Of a stretch of DNA of 35,726 nt, positions 8,473-16,958 are shown piece after piece. Below the pieces are notes generated by a model. That model did not search any database. It was given only the letters and a program-made list of their open reading frames with translations, and was not told the origin of the DNA. The DNA comes from Bacillota bacterium (GTDB lineage: Bacteria; Bacillota_I; Bacilli_A; RF39; UBA660): assembly GCA_015059485.1 (NCBI GenBank), contig SVAH01000013.1:1-35726 (forward strand). The letters run 5' to 3'. Each line of letters begins with the position of its first letter. Position 1 is the stretch's first letter. The position numbers and the translations under genes are program-made.

Positions 8473-8497
8473 CTGGTAAAAACCAGTTATTTTTTTA
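8471..8497 (+). terminator. Terminator of deoD
   Basis: AACTGG and CCAGTT enclose a TAAAAA loop and are followed by A and seven T. It begins in the stop codon of deoD. Confidence 0.85.
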
Positions 8498-8500
8498 AAT

Positions 8501-8534
8501 ATAAAACCAACTTATTTTAAAAAGTTGGTTTTAT
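8501..8534 (-). terminator. Terminator-like hairpin at the end of the murT/gatD-like pair
   Basis: Perfect 12-base arms (ATAAAACCAACT and AGTTGGTTTTAT) with a 10-base loop cover the stop codon of the gatD-like gene. The U-tract on the minus strand is imperfect. It is back to back with the deoD terminator. Confidence 0.55.
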
Positions 8535-9207
8535 ATTTATCATATGCTTTTTTCTCAAGTTCATTATTTACTGGTATATATTTAATATCAAATTTTTTAC
8601 ATATTCTTTTAGTTATATATTCTGTAAAATATGGATTTCTAACAAGTATAGGACCAAGTAGGTAAGTACCATAGAAATCTTTATGAATTATACCTTCATA
8701 CGTTCCACTACCTTGAATAACATGAAATAAATATTTTTCCTTAACATTTACTAATTTAGAACTTCTATTTTCAAACCCAATTATTTCACAATTATTCTTT
8801 TTAAATCTTAGAAATTGTTCCCCAACAATTCTTTTTCTTATTTCTTTACTTTCAAAATCTAAAATATCTAGACAAGGAATAATTTCTTTTTTCTTTATGT
8901 ATATTTTACCAAATAAATTTAAAGCATTGCCAGTAATAATAAACATTTTATCGTTTATATTTTTTTCTATATTAGCTTTGTAATTTTTTATATCTTTAAG
9001 TGTTAATTCAAATGCTTCATCATTACCACTACCGATGTAAAATATATCATATTTGTCAAAATCTATTTTATCACCAATAGTTAAGTTATTAATTTCTACA
9101 GTTAATTTTTGTGCTCTTAAATATTTTTCTAAAGCTCTTATATTACCATTTTCACCATATAAATTCATTAAATCATAGTAAAGGTGAGCTATTTTAATTT
9201 TCTTCAT
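8512..9207 (-). CDS. gatD: GatD-like type I glutamine amidotransferase, catalytic residues missing
   Basis: By fold and context this is the glutaminase partner of MurT, which amidates D-Glu of lipid II. Conserved family landmarks are LNLYGENGNIRAL (N-terminal), FDKYDIFYIGSGND, GFEN and GTYL-GPI near residue 180-187. Against Staphylococcus GatD (recalled), the nucleophile Cys94 in TICGGYQFLG falls on Gly93 in IITGNALNLFG, and the catalytic His189 in GTYLHGP is Leu184 in GTYLLGP. Both halves of the Cys-His pair are therefore gone, so it should not release ammonia from glutamine. The remaining fold looks intact and the frame is undamaged, which argues for a retained non-catalytic role over decay. 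It overlaps the murT-like gene by 14 bases. Confidence 0.8.
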   Translation of the reverse strand: MKKIKIAHLYYDLMNLYGENGNIRALEKYLRAQKLTVEINNLTIGDKIDFDKYDIFYIGSGNDEAFELTLKDIKNYKANIEKNINDKMFIITGNALNLFGKIYIKKKEIIPCLDILDFESKEIRKRIVGEQFLRFKKNNCEIIGFENRSSKLVNVKEKYLFHVIQGSGTYEGIIHKDFYGTYLLGPILVRNPYFTEYITKRICKKFDIKYIPVNNELEKKAYDKYKTNFLK

Positions 9208-10537
9208 TTTTAGCCTCCTTAATCTTAGATTTTAGTATTGCAGTCATATCAAAACAAACCATAGTATAAATATTTCCTTTAGTTTGATTTAAAGTAATAT
9301 TAATAATATCATCTAGATTATCAACTAAAATAATTTTGTTTTTATTAATTTTAGCATATTCTAATCTTACAGCTACATCATATCTGAATCTACCAATACA
9401 AAGTATTTTATCAATATCTTTATTATTTAAAAGTTCAAATTCTACATCATATAGCCAAGATAAATCATTAAACTTATATCTTCTAGAAACATTATCAAAT
9501 CCTAAAATAACAGTTTTCTTACCACTAGCATCAACAATATATTTCATAGACTGATAGTAACTTAAATTATTTTCATTTTTACTTTCTAACATAGTTATTT
9601 TTCTATTTTTAATTTCATATTCATGTCCACGTTTTGCCTCTTTAATGTTTTTATTTAATGTATCATCTAAGATTTTATCATCTATACCGATAGATTTACA
9701 AAGGGCATAAGCTGCAATTGTATTGTAAGCAGCATATAAAATGTCTTTATTAATTTTTAAACTGTGTCCGTTTATTTTTAAAGTTTTCTTTCCTAAATTT
9801 AAATTAGTAGCTTCATAATCTAAAGGATTTCTAGAAAAATCACAATTTTCACATTTATAAGAACCTATATGTCCATAGTGATAAAAATCATATTTTAACT
9901 TTTTATGACATTTAGGACAATATGCGCTATCAAGAGATTTTGAATTGCTTTCACATTTACTATCTTTAGTTTTACCAAGTCCATAAGTTATAATTTTTCC
10001 TTTGAAATCAACTTTAGATCTTGCAACAGTAGGGTCATCAGCATTAATAACAAGAGTAGTTTTTTCATCAACTGTTTTAAAGATGTAATCGTATATTAAA
10101 TCTGGAGAACCGCTTCTTGCTGGCTGGTCTCTTGTAATATTTGTAATTACTAAATGAGTAAGTTTATTTTTACTAAATGCAAGATGTAAGTGTCTTTCGT
10201 CAATTTCTAAAAGAAGTACATCGCACATCATTTCTCCTTTATAATTACAATTATTTAAAATAGTGGTTGTAATAGCTCTAATACCATTTGAGCCACTATC
10301 ATTATAAACAACATTTAATCCTGCTTTTTTTAAAGTGGTAGCAATTAAATCAGTAGTAGTACCTTTGCCAGAAGATCCAGTAACACCTATAACATATTTA
10401 GGATATTTAATTTTAGTAAGTATGCTTTGCCTCATATTATAAGTTATAGTTCCAGGAAAAACAGTTGCGTTTTTACCAAATTTTTTACATACATATGTAA
10501 TTAGTTTATTTAATTCTATTTGTATTAATCTAAGCAT
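9194..10537 (-). CDS. murT: MurT-like Mur ligase
   Basis: In MurT/GatD, MurT is the ATP-using subunit that amidates the D-isoglutamate of lipid II. Seen here: a P-loop TGSSGKGTTT at residues 53-62 (typical MurT has TGTNGKTTT), EIDE at 111-114, RDQ at 136-138, NADDP, a zinc-ribbon insert typical of MurT with Cys207, 210, 229 and 232, and NDLSWLYDVEFE (~357-368) holding the Asp (358) that in Staphylococcus completes the GatD catalytic triad. The stretch after RDQ (PARSGSPD) differs from the usual LDRYGE. The protein is full length (447). It starts after TAGGTGAT and precedes the gatD-like gene in one transcript. Because its partner has lost its active site, amidation with free ammonia or a different reaction should be considered. 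Confidence 0.85.
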   Translation of the reverse strand: MLRLIQIELNKLITYVCKKFGKNATVFPGTITYNMRQSILTKIKYPKYVIGVTGSSGKGTTTDLIATTLKKAGLNVVYNDSGSNGIRAITTTILNNCNYKGEMMCDVLLLEIDERHLHLAFSKNKLTHLVITNITRDQPARSGSPDLIYDYIFKTVDEKTTLVINADDPTVARSKVDFKGKIITYGLGKTKDSKCESNSKSLDSAYCPKCHKKLKYDFYHYGHIGSYKCENCDFSRNPLDYEATNLNLGKKTLKINGHSLKINKDILYAAYNTIAAYALCKSIGIDDKILDDTLNKNIKEAKRGHEYEIKNRKITMLESKNENNLSYYQSMKYIVDASGKKTVILGFDNVSRRYKFNDLSWLYDVEFELLNNKDIDKILCIGRFRYDVAVRLEYAKINKNKIILVDNLDDIINITLNQTKGNIYTMVCFDMTAILKSKIKEAKNEEN

Positions 10538-10611
10538 TTTTAATCACCTAATAGTATTATAACACGTATACTAGTTATTAGTAAAATAATGATTATAATG
10601 ATGTAAAATTA

Positions 10612-10639
10612 TTGAATAATTACAATTATCTGTTATAAT
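10612..10639 (+). promoter_or_regulatory. Promoter of the transketolase gene
   Basis: TTGAAT (10612-10617), 16-base spacer, then TATAAT (10634-10639) preceded by TGT, an extended -10 element. Confidence 0.65.
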
Positions 10640-10661
10640 TATATTAATAGAAGAAGGATGG

Positions 10662-12677
10662 TTGAAGCGTGTGGGATTACTTATAAAAAAAAATTATGAT
10701 AATGAAAAAAAGTTTATTAATGAAGTCAAAATGCTAGCATTAGATATGATAAATATGGCGGGTAGTGGGCATCCTGGTGTTGTTCTTTCTGCTGCTCCAA
10801 TAGTGGGAACTTTATATCTAAATCATTTAAAATTTAATCCTGATAATCCTAATTGGCTTAATAGAGATAGATTTGTTTTGTCATGTGGACATGCATCAGC
10901 TTTATTGTATGCCACACTACATATGGTAGGATACAATATTACTTTAAATGACTTAAAAAATTTTAGAAGAATTAATTCTATAACACCTGGTCATCCAGAA
11001 TATAGAGTTACTCCAGGAGTTGAGTGTACTACAGGACCACTTGGACAAGGTATTGGACAAGCAGTAGGGATGGCTCTTTCAGAGAGATATATTGAAAAAC
11101 TATTAGATGAAGAGGAAGAAGAAAAACAGAATTTAATAGATTATTATACTTATGTTCTTTGTAGCGATGGAGATTTAATGGAAGGCATTTCGTATGAAGC
11201 TTTATCTTTTGCAGGAGCACAAAAATTAAATAAGTTAATACTTTTATATGATGACAATAATATGAGCATAGATGGGTCACTAGAGTCTACATTTAATGAA
11301 GATGTTGAAAACAGATTTAAATCTATTGGATTTGATGTAATAGTTGTAAAAGATGGAACTGATATTGAAGCTATAGATAATGCTCTTTCACAAGCAAGAA
11401 AGAATAATAAACCAACAATTATAGTATTTAAAACAATTCTAGGAAATGGTAGCTTTAATCAAAATACTAATTTAGTGCATGGAAAACCACTTAGTGAATC
11501 AGATATGCATAATTTAAGAGAATCATTTGGACTTTTATCAGAACAATTTTATGTTTCTAAAGATTCAATTATTTATATACAACAAAAAATTAAAGAAAGA
11601 ATGCAAGAAAGTTATGAAATATTTGATAAAACAATGAGTAGTATGAAAATGAGTTCTAGTGATAATCTTACAAATATATTTAATATGCTTGAACAAAATC
11701 AAAATGTGATTCCGTTTGATTCATCTAAGTATAAAATTAATGAAAAATATAATGAAGAATTAAGATTTTCAAATTATAAAGTTATGAATTTGTTTGCACA
11801 AAACACTAAATTATTTATAAATGGTTCAGCTGATTTATTTTCTAGTTGTAAAAACGTAATAGATAATAGTGCAATTATGAGTGATGTAACACCTCTTGGA
11901 AGAAATATAAGATTTGGCGTAAGAGAACATGCTATGGGCGCTATATTAAATGGAATGGCTTTATCAGGTTTAAGAGTATGTGGTTCAACTTTCTTATCAT
12001 TTAGCGACTATTTAAAACCTGCTATTCGTATGAGTGCTCTTATGTCTCTTCCAGTTACATATATATTTACACATGATTCTATACTTGTTGGTCAAGACGG
12101 ACCGACTCATGAACCAATAGAGCAACTTTCAATGCTTAGAACAATACCAAATTTAATAACATATAGGCCAGCAGATATTACAGAATTAATGGGATGTTGG
12201 GATATTATATTAAAAACTAATAAGCCTGCTGCTTTAGTTGTTGCTAAAGATAAAGTTCCTAAAATACCTGGAAGTAATTCTTTAGAGGTAAAAAATGGAG
12301 CTTATCTAGTTAGAGATTGTAAAACTACACCTGATGCGATACTTATAGCATCAGGAAGTGAAGTAAAAAATGCTTTTATAGTGGCTAACCAACTTGCTAA
12401 AAATGGTAAGAATATTAACGTTGTAAGTATTCCAAGTTTAGAGTTATATCTTAATACAGATGAACAATATAAGAAAAAGATTTTACCAGAGCATATAAAA
12501 AGAATTGTTATTGAAGCAGGAAATACTTATGTCTTAGGTTCTCTTGCAACATCAATAAATTATGTTATTGGTTTAAATGATTTTGGCTTTTCTGGATTAC
12601 CAGCTGAAGTCGAAAAAGAAATGGAATTTGATATAGATAATTTATTATTAAAAGTTGATAAGTTAATAAGTTCATAA
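10662..12677 (+). CDS. tkt: Transketolase
   Basis: Thiamine-diphosphate enzyme that transfers two-carbon units between sugar phosphates in the non-oxidative pentose phosphate pathway. Seen: AGSGHPG (His37 region), LSCGHASALLYA, TPGHPE, TTGPLGQGIGQAVGMA, the cofactor motif SDGDLMEGISYEA with NN about 25 residues on, the catalytic Glu in GVREHAMG, THDSILVGQDGPTHEP, and the C-terminal domain SGSEV. Length 671 is full. The frame begins with TTG at 10662 after GAAGAAGG; an in-frame GTG at 10671 is an alternative start that would remove only three residues. It is a single-gene unit with its own promoter and terminator. Confidence 0.95.
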   Translation: MKRVGLLIKKNYDNEKKFINEVKMLALDMINMAGSGHPGVVLSAAPIVGTLYLNHLKFNPDNPNWLNRDRFVLSCGHASALLYATLHMVGYNITLNDLKNFRRINSITPGHPEYRVTPGVECTTGPLGQGIGQAVGMALSERYIEKLLDEEEEEKQNLIDYYTYVLCSDGDLMEGISYEALSFAGAQKLNKLILLYDDNNMSIDGSLESTFNEDVENRFKSIGFDVIVVKDGTDIEAIDNALSQARKNNKPTIIVFKTILGNGSFNQNTNLVHGKPLSESDMHNLRESFGLLSEQFYVSKDSIIYIQQKIKERMQESYEIFDKTMSSMKMSSSDNLTNIFNMLEQNQNVIPFDSSKYKINEKYNEELRFSNYKVMNLFAQNTKLFINGSADLFSSCKNVIDNSAIMSDVTPLGRNIRFGVREHAMGAILNGMALSGLRVCGSTFLSFSDYLKPAIRMSALMSLPVTYIFTHDSILVGQDGPTHEPIEQLSMLRTIPNLITYRPADITELMGCWDIILKTNKPAALVVAKDKVPKIPGSNSLEVKNGAYLVRDCKTTPDAILIASGSEVKNAFIVANQLAKNGKNINVVSIPSLELYLNTDEQYKKKILPEHIKRIVIEAGNTYVLGSLATSINYVIGLNDFGFSGLPAEVEKEMEFDIDNLLLKVDKLISS

Positions 12678-12680
12678 AAA

Positions 12681-12708
12681 AATCATCATAATAATGATGA
12701 TTTTTTTT
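12681..12708 (+). terminator. Terminator of tkt
   Basis: AATCATCAT, loop AATA, ATGATGATT, then a T run. It lies 3 bases after the stop codon. Confidence 0.85.
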
Positions 12709-12745
12709 AATAATAAGCATATGATTAACTAGAGGTGAAATTGAT

Positions 12746-13591
12746 TTGCAAACTTATACAGTTAAATCTGGTGATACTTTATATGGAATTAGTAATCAAT
12801 TTGGAGTATCAGTTACAGAACTTGCTGAGTTAAATGGAATAAAGGGTAGCCTACTAAATGTAGGCACAGTATTAAAAATACCAATTAAGTCAGGTATTAA
12901 TCCAAATAATTTATTTATGTATACAGTAGTATCAGGAGATACATTATCTAAAATAGCAAGAAAATATAATACAACGGTTGATGAAATAAAAAAATTAAAT
13001 TATTTAAAAAGCGATAACCTTAATATAGGTCAAATAATTAGAATACCAGAAATGTATACACCTGAAGAAGATATGTATATGCCCTCATTTATAAATTATA
13101 CCGTTAAAAAAGGAGATAGTTTATATACTATTGCTAAATCTTATAATATAGATGTAAATACTTTAATAAAAGATAATTCACTTACTAGTAATAGTATAGC
13201 AGTTGGACAAATTTTAAAAATTAGAACTGGTGAAGAAAGTATGGAAATAGAAGAATGCTTTGGAGAAGATTACACACCACCAGAAACAAATACTTCCATT
13301 ACATATACTGTAAAAAGTGGGGACAGTTTATATAAAATAGCAAATATATATAATACTAGCGTATCTGCTATTATGAATTTAAATAATTTAAAATCATCAA
13401 GCTTAAGTGTTGGACAAATATTAAAGATACCAAAAGTAAGTAGTGGTAGTGCAACTGTTATATATACAGTAAAATCTGGGGATAGTTTATATTCGATTGC
13501 AAGAAAATATAATACCTCAGTTGATTCTATAAAAAAGAAAAATAATTTAAAAACAAATAATCTATCTATTGGTCAACAATTAAAAATATAA
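12746..13591 (+). CDS. Five-LysM-repeat protein without signal peptide
   Basis: The protein consists almost entirely of five LysM domains (about residues 2-46, 58-101, 117-159, 186-229 and 239-281), each opening YTVKSGDxLYxIA and closing xVGQxLKIP. LysM binds N-acetylglucosamine-containing glycans such as peptidoglycan or cortex. There is no signal peptide or membrane segment: the first LysM begins at residue 2. Signal-less LysM proteins in spore formers (for example SafA, CotE-dependent coat proteins) act from the mother cell on the spore surface, and the next two genes fit that. A Cys171 in an acidic linker after the third repeat stands out. The start is TTG at 12746, 8 bases after AGAGGTG. 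The repeats are diverged enough to be old. Confidence 0.85.
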   Translation: MQTYTVKSGDTLYGISNQFGVSVTELAELNGIKGSLLNVGTVLKIPIKSGINPNNLFMYTVVSGDTLSKIARKYNTTVDEIKKLNYLKSDNLNIGQIIRIPEMYTPEEDMYMPSFINYTVKKGDSLYTIAKSYNIDVNTLIKDNSLTSNSIAVGQILKIRTGEESMEIEECFGEDYTPPETNTSITYTVKSGDSLYKIANIYNTSVSAIMNLNNLKSSSLSVGQILKIPKVSSGSATVIYTVKSGDSLYSIARKYNTSVDSIKKKNNLKTNNLSIGQQLKI

Positions 13592-13602
13592 GGAGGAATA
13601 AA

Positions 13603-14022
13603 TTGAATACATATAATATAAATGATGATAATTTTATAAATAGTGATTTATACAAAGATTTTATAAAAGAAAATCCTAGTAGAGGGAATCTTAGAATTAG
13701 AGCTTATACAGCTAGTGGTGCTATACCAATTAAAGACTTAAAAGTGACTATTTCTACTCAGTATAAAAGTGCTAATATTATATTTTATGAAGGCGAGACA
13801 AATGAATCAGGTGTAATAGAAAAAATAAGCTTGCCAGCACCAAAGCTAATTAATGATAATTTGGATGTTCCTAAAAAAACTACTTATGAAATACTTGCTG
13901 TTTATGAACCAGAAAAATTAAATAATGTGTATAAAGTAAATATGTATGAAGATGTATGTGTAGTTCAAAATATAAATGTAGCACCTAAAACATTAGATGT
14001 AGGTGAATTTAGATGGCAGTAA
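13603..14022 (+). CDS. Unknown protein in the LysM/SpoIID-like cluster, possible beta-sandwich
   Basis: I do not recognise a named family. The 139-residue protein lacks a signal peptide and membrane segments. Its middle (LRIRAYTASGAIPIKDLKV to GETNESGVIEKISLPAP, residues 31-87) has the look of a carboxypeptidase-regulatory or prealbumin-like beta-sandwich: a strand, 'IPIKDLKV', then 'T(N)ESGVIEKISLPAP'. The C-terminal part continues with beta-strand-like stretches (YEILAVYEPE, then VNMYEDVCVVQNINVAP). The start is TTG at 13603, 6 bases after AGGAGG. It begins 11 bases after the LysM gene and overlaps the next gene by 10, so the three are one translational unit. A structural partner of its two wall-binding neighbours is the simplest guess. 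Confidence 0.75.
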   Translation: MNTYNINDDNFINSDLYKDFIKENPSRGNLRIRAYTASGAIPIKDLKVTISTQYKSANIIFYEGETNESGVIEKISLPAPKLINDNLDVPKKTTYEILAVYEPEKLNNVYKVNMYEDVCVVQNINVAPKTLDVGEFRWQ

Positions 14023-15362
14023 GATATCCAATAGTTCCTAATAATATAACAGTACATTTAGGAAAACCTTCAGAAAGTGCTAAAGATATAACTGTAGCTT
14101 TTACAGATTATATATCTAATGTGGCATCATCAGAGCTCTATCCAACATGGCCTAAAAATGCATTAATAGCTAATATTTATGCCATAATATCATTTGCAAT
14201 GAATAGAATTTATAATGAATGGTATCGCTCTAAAGGATATAATTTTGATATAACATCAAATGAAGCATTTGATCAAAAATATGTTGAAAATAGATCTACA
14301 TATTCAAATATAGATGATATAGTTGATGATATATTTGATAATTATGTAGTCAAAGGAAATCAAGTACAGCCATATTTTACAACTTATTGTGATGGTAGAG
14401 TAAAAACATGTAATGGCTTGTCACAATGGGGTACAGTAACACTTGCTAATCAAGGAAAGACCCCACTTCAGATATTAAAAAATTATTATGGAAGTGATAT
14501 TTCTATTAAATATGATGCGCCAGTTGGAGATACAAAGGAAGGATATCCAGGTTATGAGGTAAGGCTTGGAAGTGTTGGAAATCCGGTACTTGCTATTCAA
14601 AGAGATTTAAGAAGAATAAGAAAAAATTATCCGGCTATACCAGATATTACTAATACACTTGGTATATATGATGATGAAACTGTAGAAGCTGTAAAAAAAT
14701 TTCAAGAAATATTTAATTTACCAAAAACAGGAATAGTTAATAAATCAACATGGTATAAAATAAAATATGTGTATAATAGTGTAAAAAAACTTGCAGATAT
14801 TTACTCAGAAGGACTTTCACAAGATGAAATAACGTTTCTTTATACAGATGAACTTGCTTATGGAGATACTGGAATAGAAGTAGAATACGTACATTATTTT
14901 TTAGATGCATTAGCATTCTTAGACAAAGATATACCAAGACTCCCAACTAATTCTATATATACTAATAACACAATATCTATGGTAAAAGCTTTTCAATCAA
15001 AGTATGGACTTCCTGTTACAGGTAAATTTACATATAGTGATTGGCAACTTTTAAAAAGCGTATATAATAATATTTTAAAATCTTATCCAACAGAATATCA
15101 AGATTATGTTAATGAATTATATCCGGATTATTTTTTAACAAGGGGAATGACCGGAGCAGATGTTAGGCGTTTTCAAAGATTTTTACTAGCAATATGTAGA
15201 TATGATAAATCAATACCAGGTGTTAGAGTTAATGGTGAATTTGATGAATTAACTGAAAAATCTGTAAAAAAAATTCAAAGTGACTATGGCTTTGATATAA
15301 ATGGAATAGTAGGGCCACTTTTATGGAGAAAAGTAGTAGAGTTATCTAAAAGAACTAAATAA
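14013..15362 (+). CDS. SpoIID/LytB-like domain protein with three peptidoglycan-binding repeats
   Basis: Residues ~10-165 follow the SpoIID/LytB pattern: ITVAFTDYISNVASSELYPTW with Glu41 aligned to the catalytic Glu of SpoIID lytic transglycosylases, then LIANIYAIISFAMNRIY, FDQKYV, a VVKGNQVQPYFTTYCDGR segment and LSQWGTVTLANQGKTPLQILKNYYG. Three PG_binding_1-type repeats follow at about 186-253, 278-347 and 372-444 (each with a G-x-x-V-x-x-x-Q/F-x-x-L pattern and a final G-x-x-x-x-x-x-W). There is no signal peptide or anchor, unlike true SpoIID, so it probably acts from the mother cell on the spore wall or coat. Activity against denuded glycan strands is inferred from the family and is not proven. 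The start follows AGGTGA and overlaps the previous gene. A terminator closes the cluster. Confidence 0.85.
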   Translation: MAVRYPIVPNNITVHLGKPSESAKDITVAFTDYISNVASSELYPTWPKNALIANIYAIISFAMNRIYNEWYRSKGYNFDITSNEAFDQKYVENRSTYSNIDDIVDDIFDNYVVKGNQVQPYFTTYCDGRVKTCNGLSQWGTVTLANQGKTPLQILKNYYGSDISIKYDAPVGDTKEGYPGYEVRLGSVGNPVLAIQRDLRRIRKNYPAIPDITNTLGIYDDETVEAVKKFQEIFNLPKTGIVNKSTWYKIKYVYNSVKKLADIYSEGLSQDEITFLYTDELAYGDTGIEVEYVHYFLDALAFLDKDIPRLPTNSIYTNNTISMVKAFQSKYGLPVTGKFTYSDWQLLKSVYNNILKSYPTEYQDYVNELYPDYFLTRGMTGADVRRFQRFLLAICRYDKSIPGVRVNGEFDELTEKSVKKIQSDYGFDINGIVGPLLWRKVVELSKRTK

Positions 15363-15365
15363 ATG

Positions 15366-15400
15366 GACATTTAAGTTAATTACTTAAGTGTCATTTTTTT
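15366..15400 (+). terminator. Terminator of the LysM/SpoIID-like cluster
   Basis: Eleven-base arms GACATTTAAGT and ACTTAAGTGTC (one G-T pair) with a short loop, followed by A and seven T. Confidence 0.85.
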
Positions 15401-15420
15401 AACTATTATTATTAATAATA

Positions 15421-15429
15421 TGTTAAAAT
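15421..15429 (+). promoter_or_regulatory. Possible extended -10 promoter of the glycosyltransferase gene
   Basis: TGTTAAAAT, an extended -10 pattern, is 23 bases before the ATG. No good -35 is seen. Confidence 0.35.
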
Positions 15430-15451
15430 ATGTTCGAGTGAGTGATATTAG

Positions 15452-16906
15452 ATGAAAAAAAATAAAATTAGTATATTTAATCTTATAGTACTTTTAGCAT
15501 TTAGTGCATTTGTATTATTTGTAGCATTTCATCATGAAATATATGAAGATGAAGGTCAATCATGGTTAATAGCAAGAGATTTAAGTCCAATTGGAGTTAT
15601 AAAACAAATGGCTTATGAAGGACATTCGCCATTATGGTATTTTATATTAATGCCATTTGCTAAATTAGGTTTTCCAGTTATAACAGAAAATATTATTTCA
15701 TGTCTTTTTGCAGTAGCAACAGTATATTTAATACTTGAAAAAATAGAATGTAATAAGTTTTATAAGTTATTATTTATATTTAGTGGAGGAATGATATTTT
15801 GGTATAGTGTAATATCAAGACCATACTGTATGATACCATTCTTACTTATTTTAATATCAATATATTATAAAGACAGAAAAGATTATCCATATATTTATTC
15901 AATACTTTTAGCACTTTTATGTCAGACACATATGGTGATGTTACCAACAGCTTTTTTACTTGCATTAGATTATTATGGATATGAATTCATAAAGAATAAA
16001 GAATGTAATAAGAAAAAAATTATAAAAGGACTTATTATATTCTTTGTATCATTAATAGTTATGTGTACCATTGTAATAATAGCTAAAAATATGTGTAAAA
16101 TAACAGAATCTCATAATAATATGAGGGGTGTAACTACTATAAAAGAATTCTTTGAGCAAATAAAAATTACATATGATGATACAGTAAAAAATTTATATGG
16201 AAACAATAGTGTACCAAATTATTATAAATATATGTTTGTATTAATTCTTATTTCTATTTTAATATCAGGTATAAAAAATATAAAACAATGTATAATATTT
16301 TTTAGTCAATTTTTATTTACTATATTAATTCATGCAGTGTCTTGGTTTGTATTACCTGCAAGAGCATATCTTTTTACTGTGACATTATTTTTTTGGATAT
16401 TAAATTATAAACATGATAAAAATGTTTATATGAAAAATTATTTATTAGAAATAAGTTTTGTAATAATAATTATTATGACATCGATAAGTAGTTATAAATT
16501 AGCTTTTCAAGATATAAAAGAAAATTACTCAACTAGTAAAATAACAGCAGAATATATTGAAAAAAATATTCCTAAAGGTTCAACAGTTATATGTACAGAT
16601 GTTGATAAATATCAATCGGTAGTGGCATATCTAAATAAAAATGATTATAAATTTTATATACCTAATCGAAAAAAATATACCACTTATGTTATGTTTGATG
16701 ATATTTGGCTGAATGGCATTAAAAGAGAGCAAATACTTGAAGCAATAAATGAACTAAAGAAGAAAGAAAAGAATATATATATAATGAATCAAAATTTAGT
16801 TCTTATACCAAACTTGGAGTATAAATATACATCAGTTAGAGGTACTATGAAAAATTTCTATCCAAGATATGAGCAATATACAATTTATAGAGTAAAAAAT
16901 AATTGA
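15452..16906 (+). CDS. Multi-pass membrane GT-C glycosyltransferase, family 39-like
   Basis: A 484-residue polytopic protein with about ten hydrophobic segments, the first at residues 9-27. The first extracytoplasmic loop holds YEDEGQSWLIARDLSPIG (~32-49) and YEGHSPLWYF, matching the acidic DE motif plus H-P/S-Pxxx pattern of PMT_2/GT39-type GT-C transferases, which use polyprenyl-phosphate sugars to glycosylate proteins or wall polymers outside the membrane. A soluble C-terminal part (~360-484) follows the last helices. Substrate cannot be read from sequence. It precedes two sorted surface proteins, so surface-protein or wall-polymer glycosylation is possible but unproven. No terminator separates it from the next gene, which has its own promoter. 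The Shine-Dalgarno (GAGTGA) is poor. Confidence 0.75.
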   Translation: MKKNKISIFNLIVLLAFSAFVLFVAFHHEIYEDEGQSWLIARDLSPIGVIKQMAYEGHSPLWYFILMPFAKLGFPVITENIISCLFAVATVYLILEKIECNKFYKLLFIFSGGMIFWYSVISRPYCMIPFLLILISIYYKDRKDYPYIYSILLALLCQTHMVMLPTAFLLALDYYGYEFIKNKECNKKKIIKGLIIFFVSLIVMCTIVIIAKNMCKITESHNNMRGVTTIKEFFEQIKITYDDTVKNLYGNNSVPNYYKYMFVLILISILISGIKNIKQCIIFFSQFLFTILIHAVSWFVLPARAYLFTVTLFFWILNYKHDKNVYMKNYLLEISFVIIIIMTSISSYKLAFQDIKENYSTSKITAEYIEKNIPKGSTVICTDVDKYQSVVAYLNKNDYKFYIPNRKKYTTYVMFDDIWLNGIKREQILEAINELKKKEKNIYIMNQNLVLIPNLEYKYTSVRGTMKNFYPRYEQYTIYRVKNN

Positions 16907-16931
16907 TTTTTAGATTTAAATAAGTTATGAT
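16903..16931 (+). promoter_or_regulatory. Promoter of the first NPxTG surface protein
   Basis: TTGATT (16903-16908), 17-base spacer, TATGAT (16926-16931), 27 bases before the ATG at 16959. The -35 overlaps the end of the glycosyltransferase gene. Confidence 0.55.
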
Positions 16932-16958
16932 TATTTATAGTGAGAGAGGAGATTATTT

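Noticed and set aside
12746..13591. CRISPR-like or recent tandem DNA repeat in the LysM gene
   Set aside because: The five units are protein-domain repeats of about 45 residues with diverged DNA and varying linkers.
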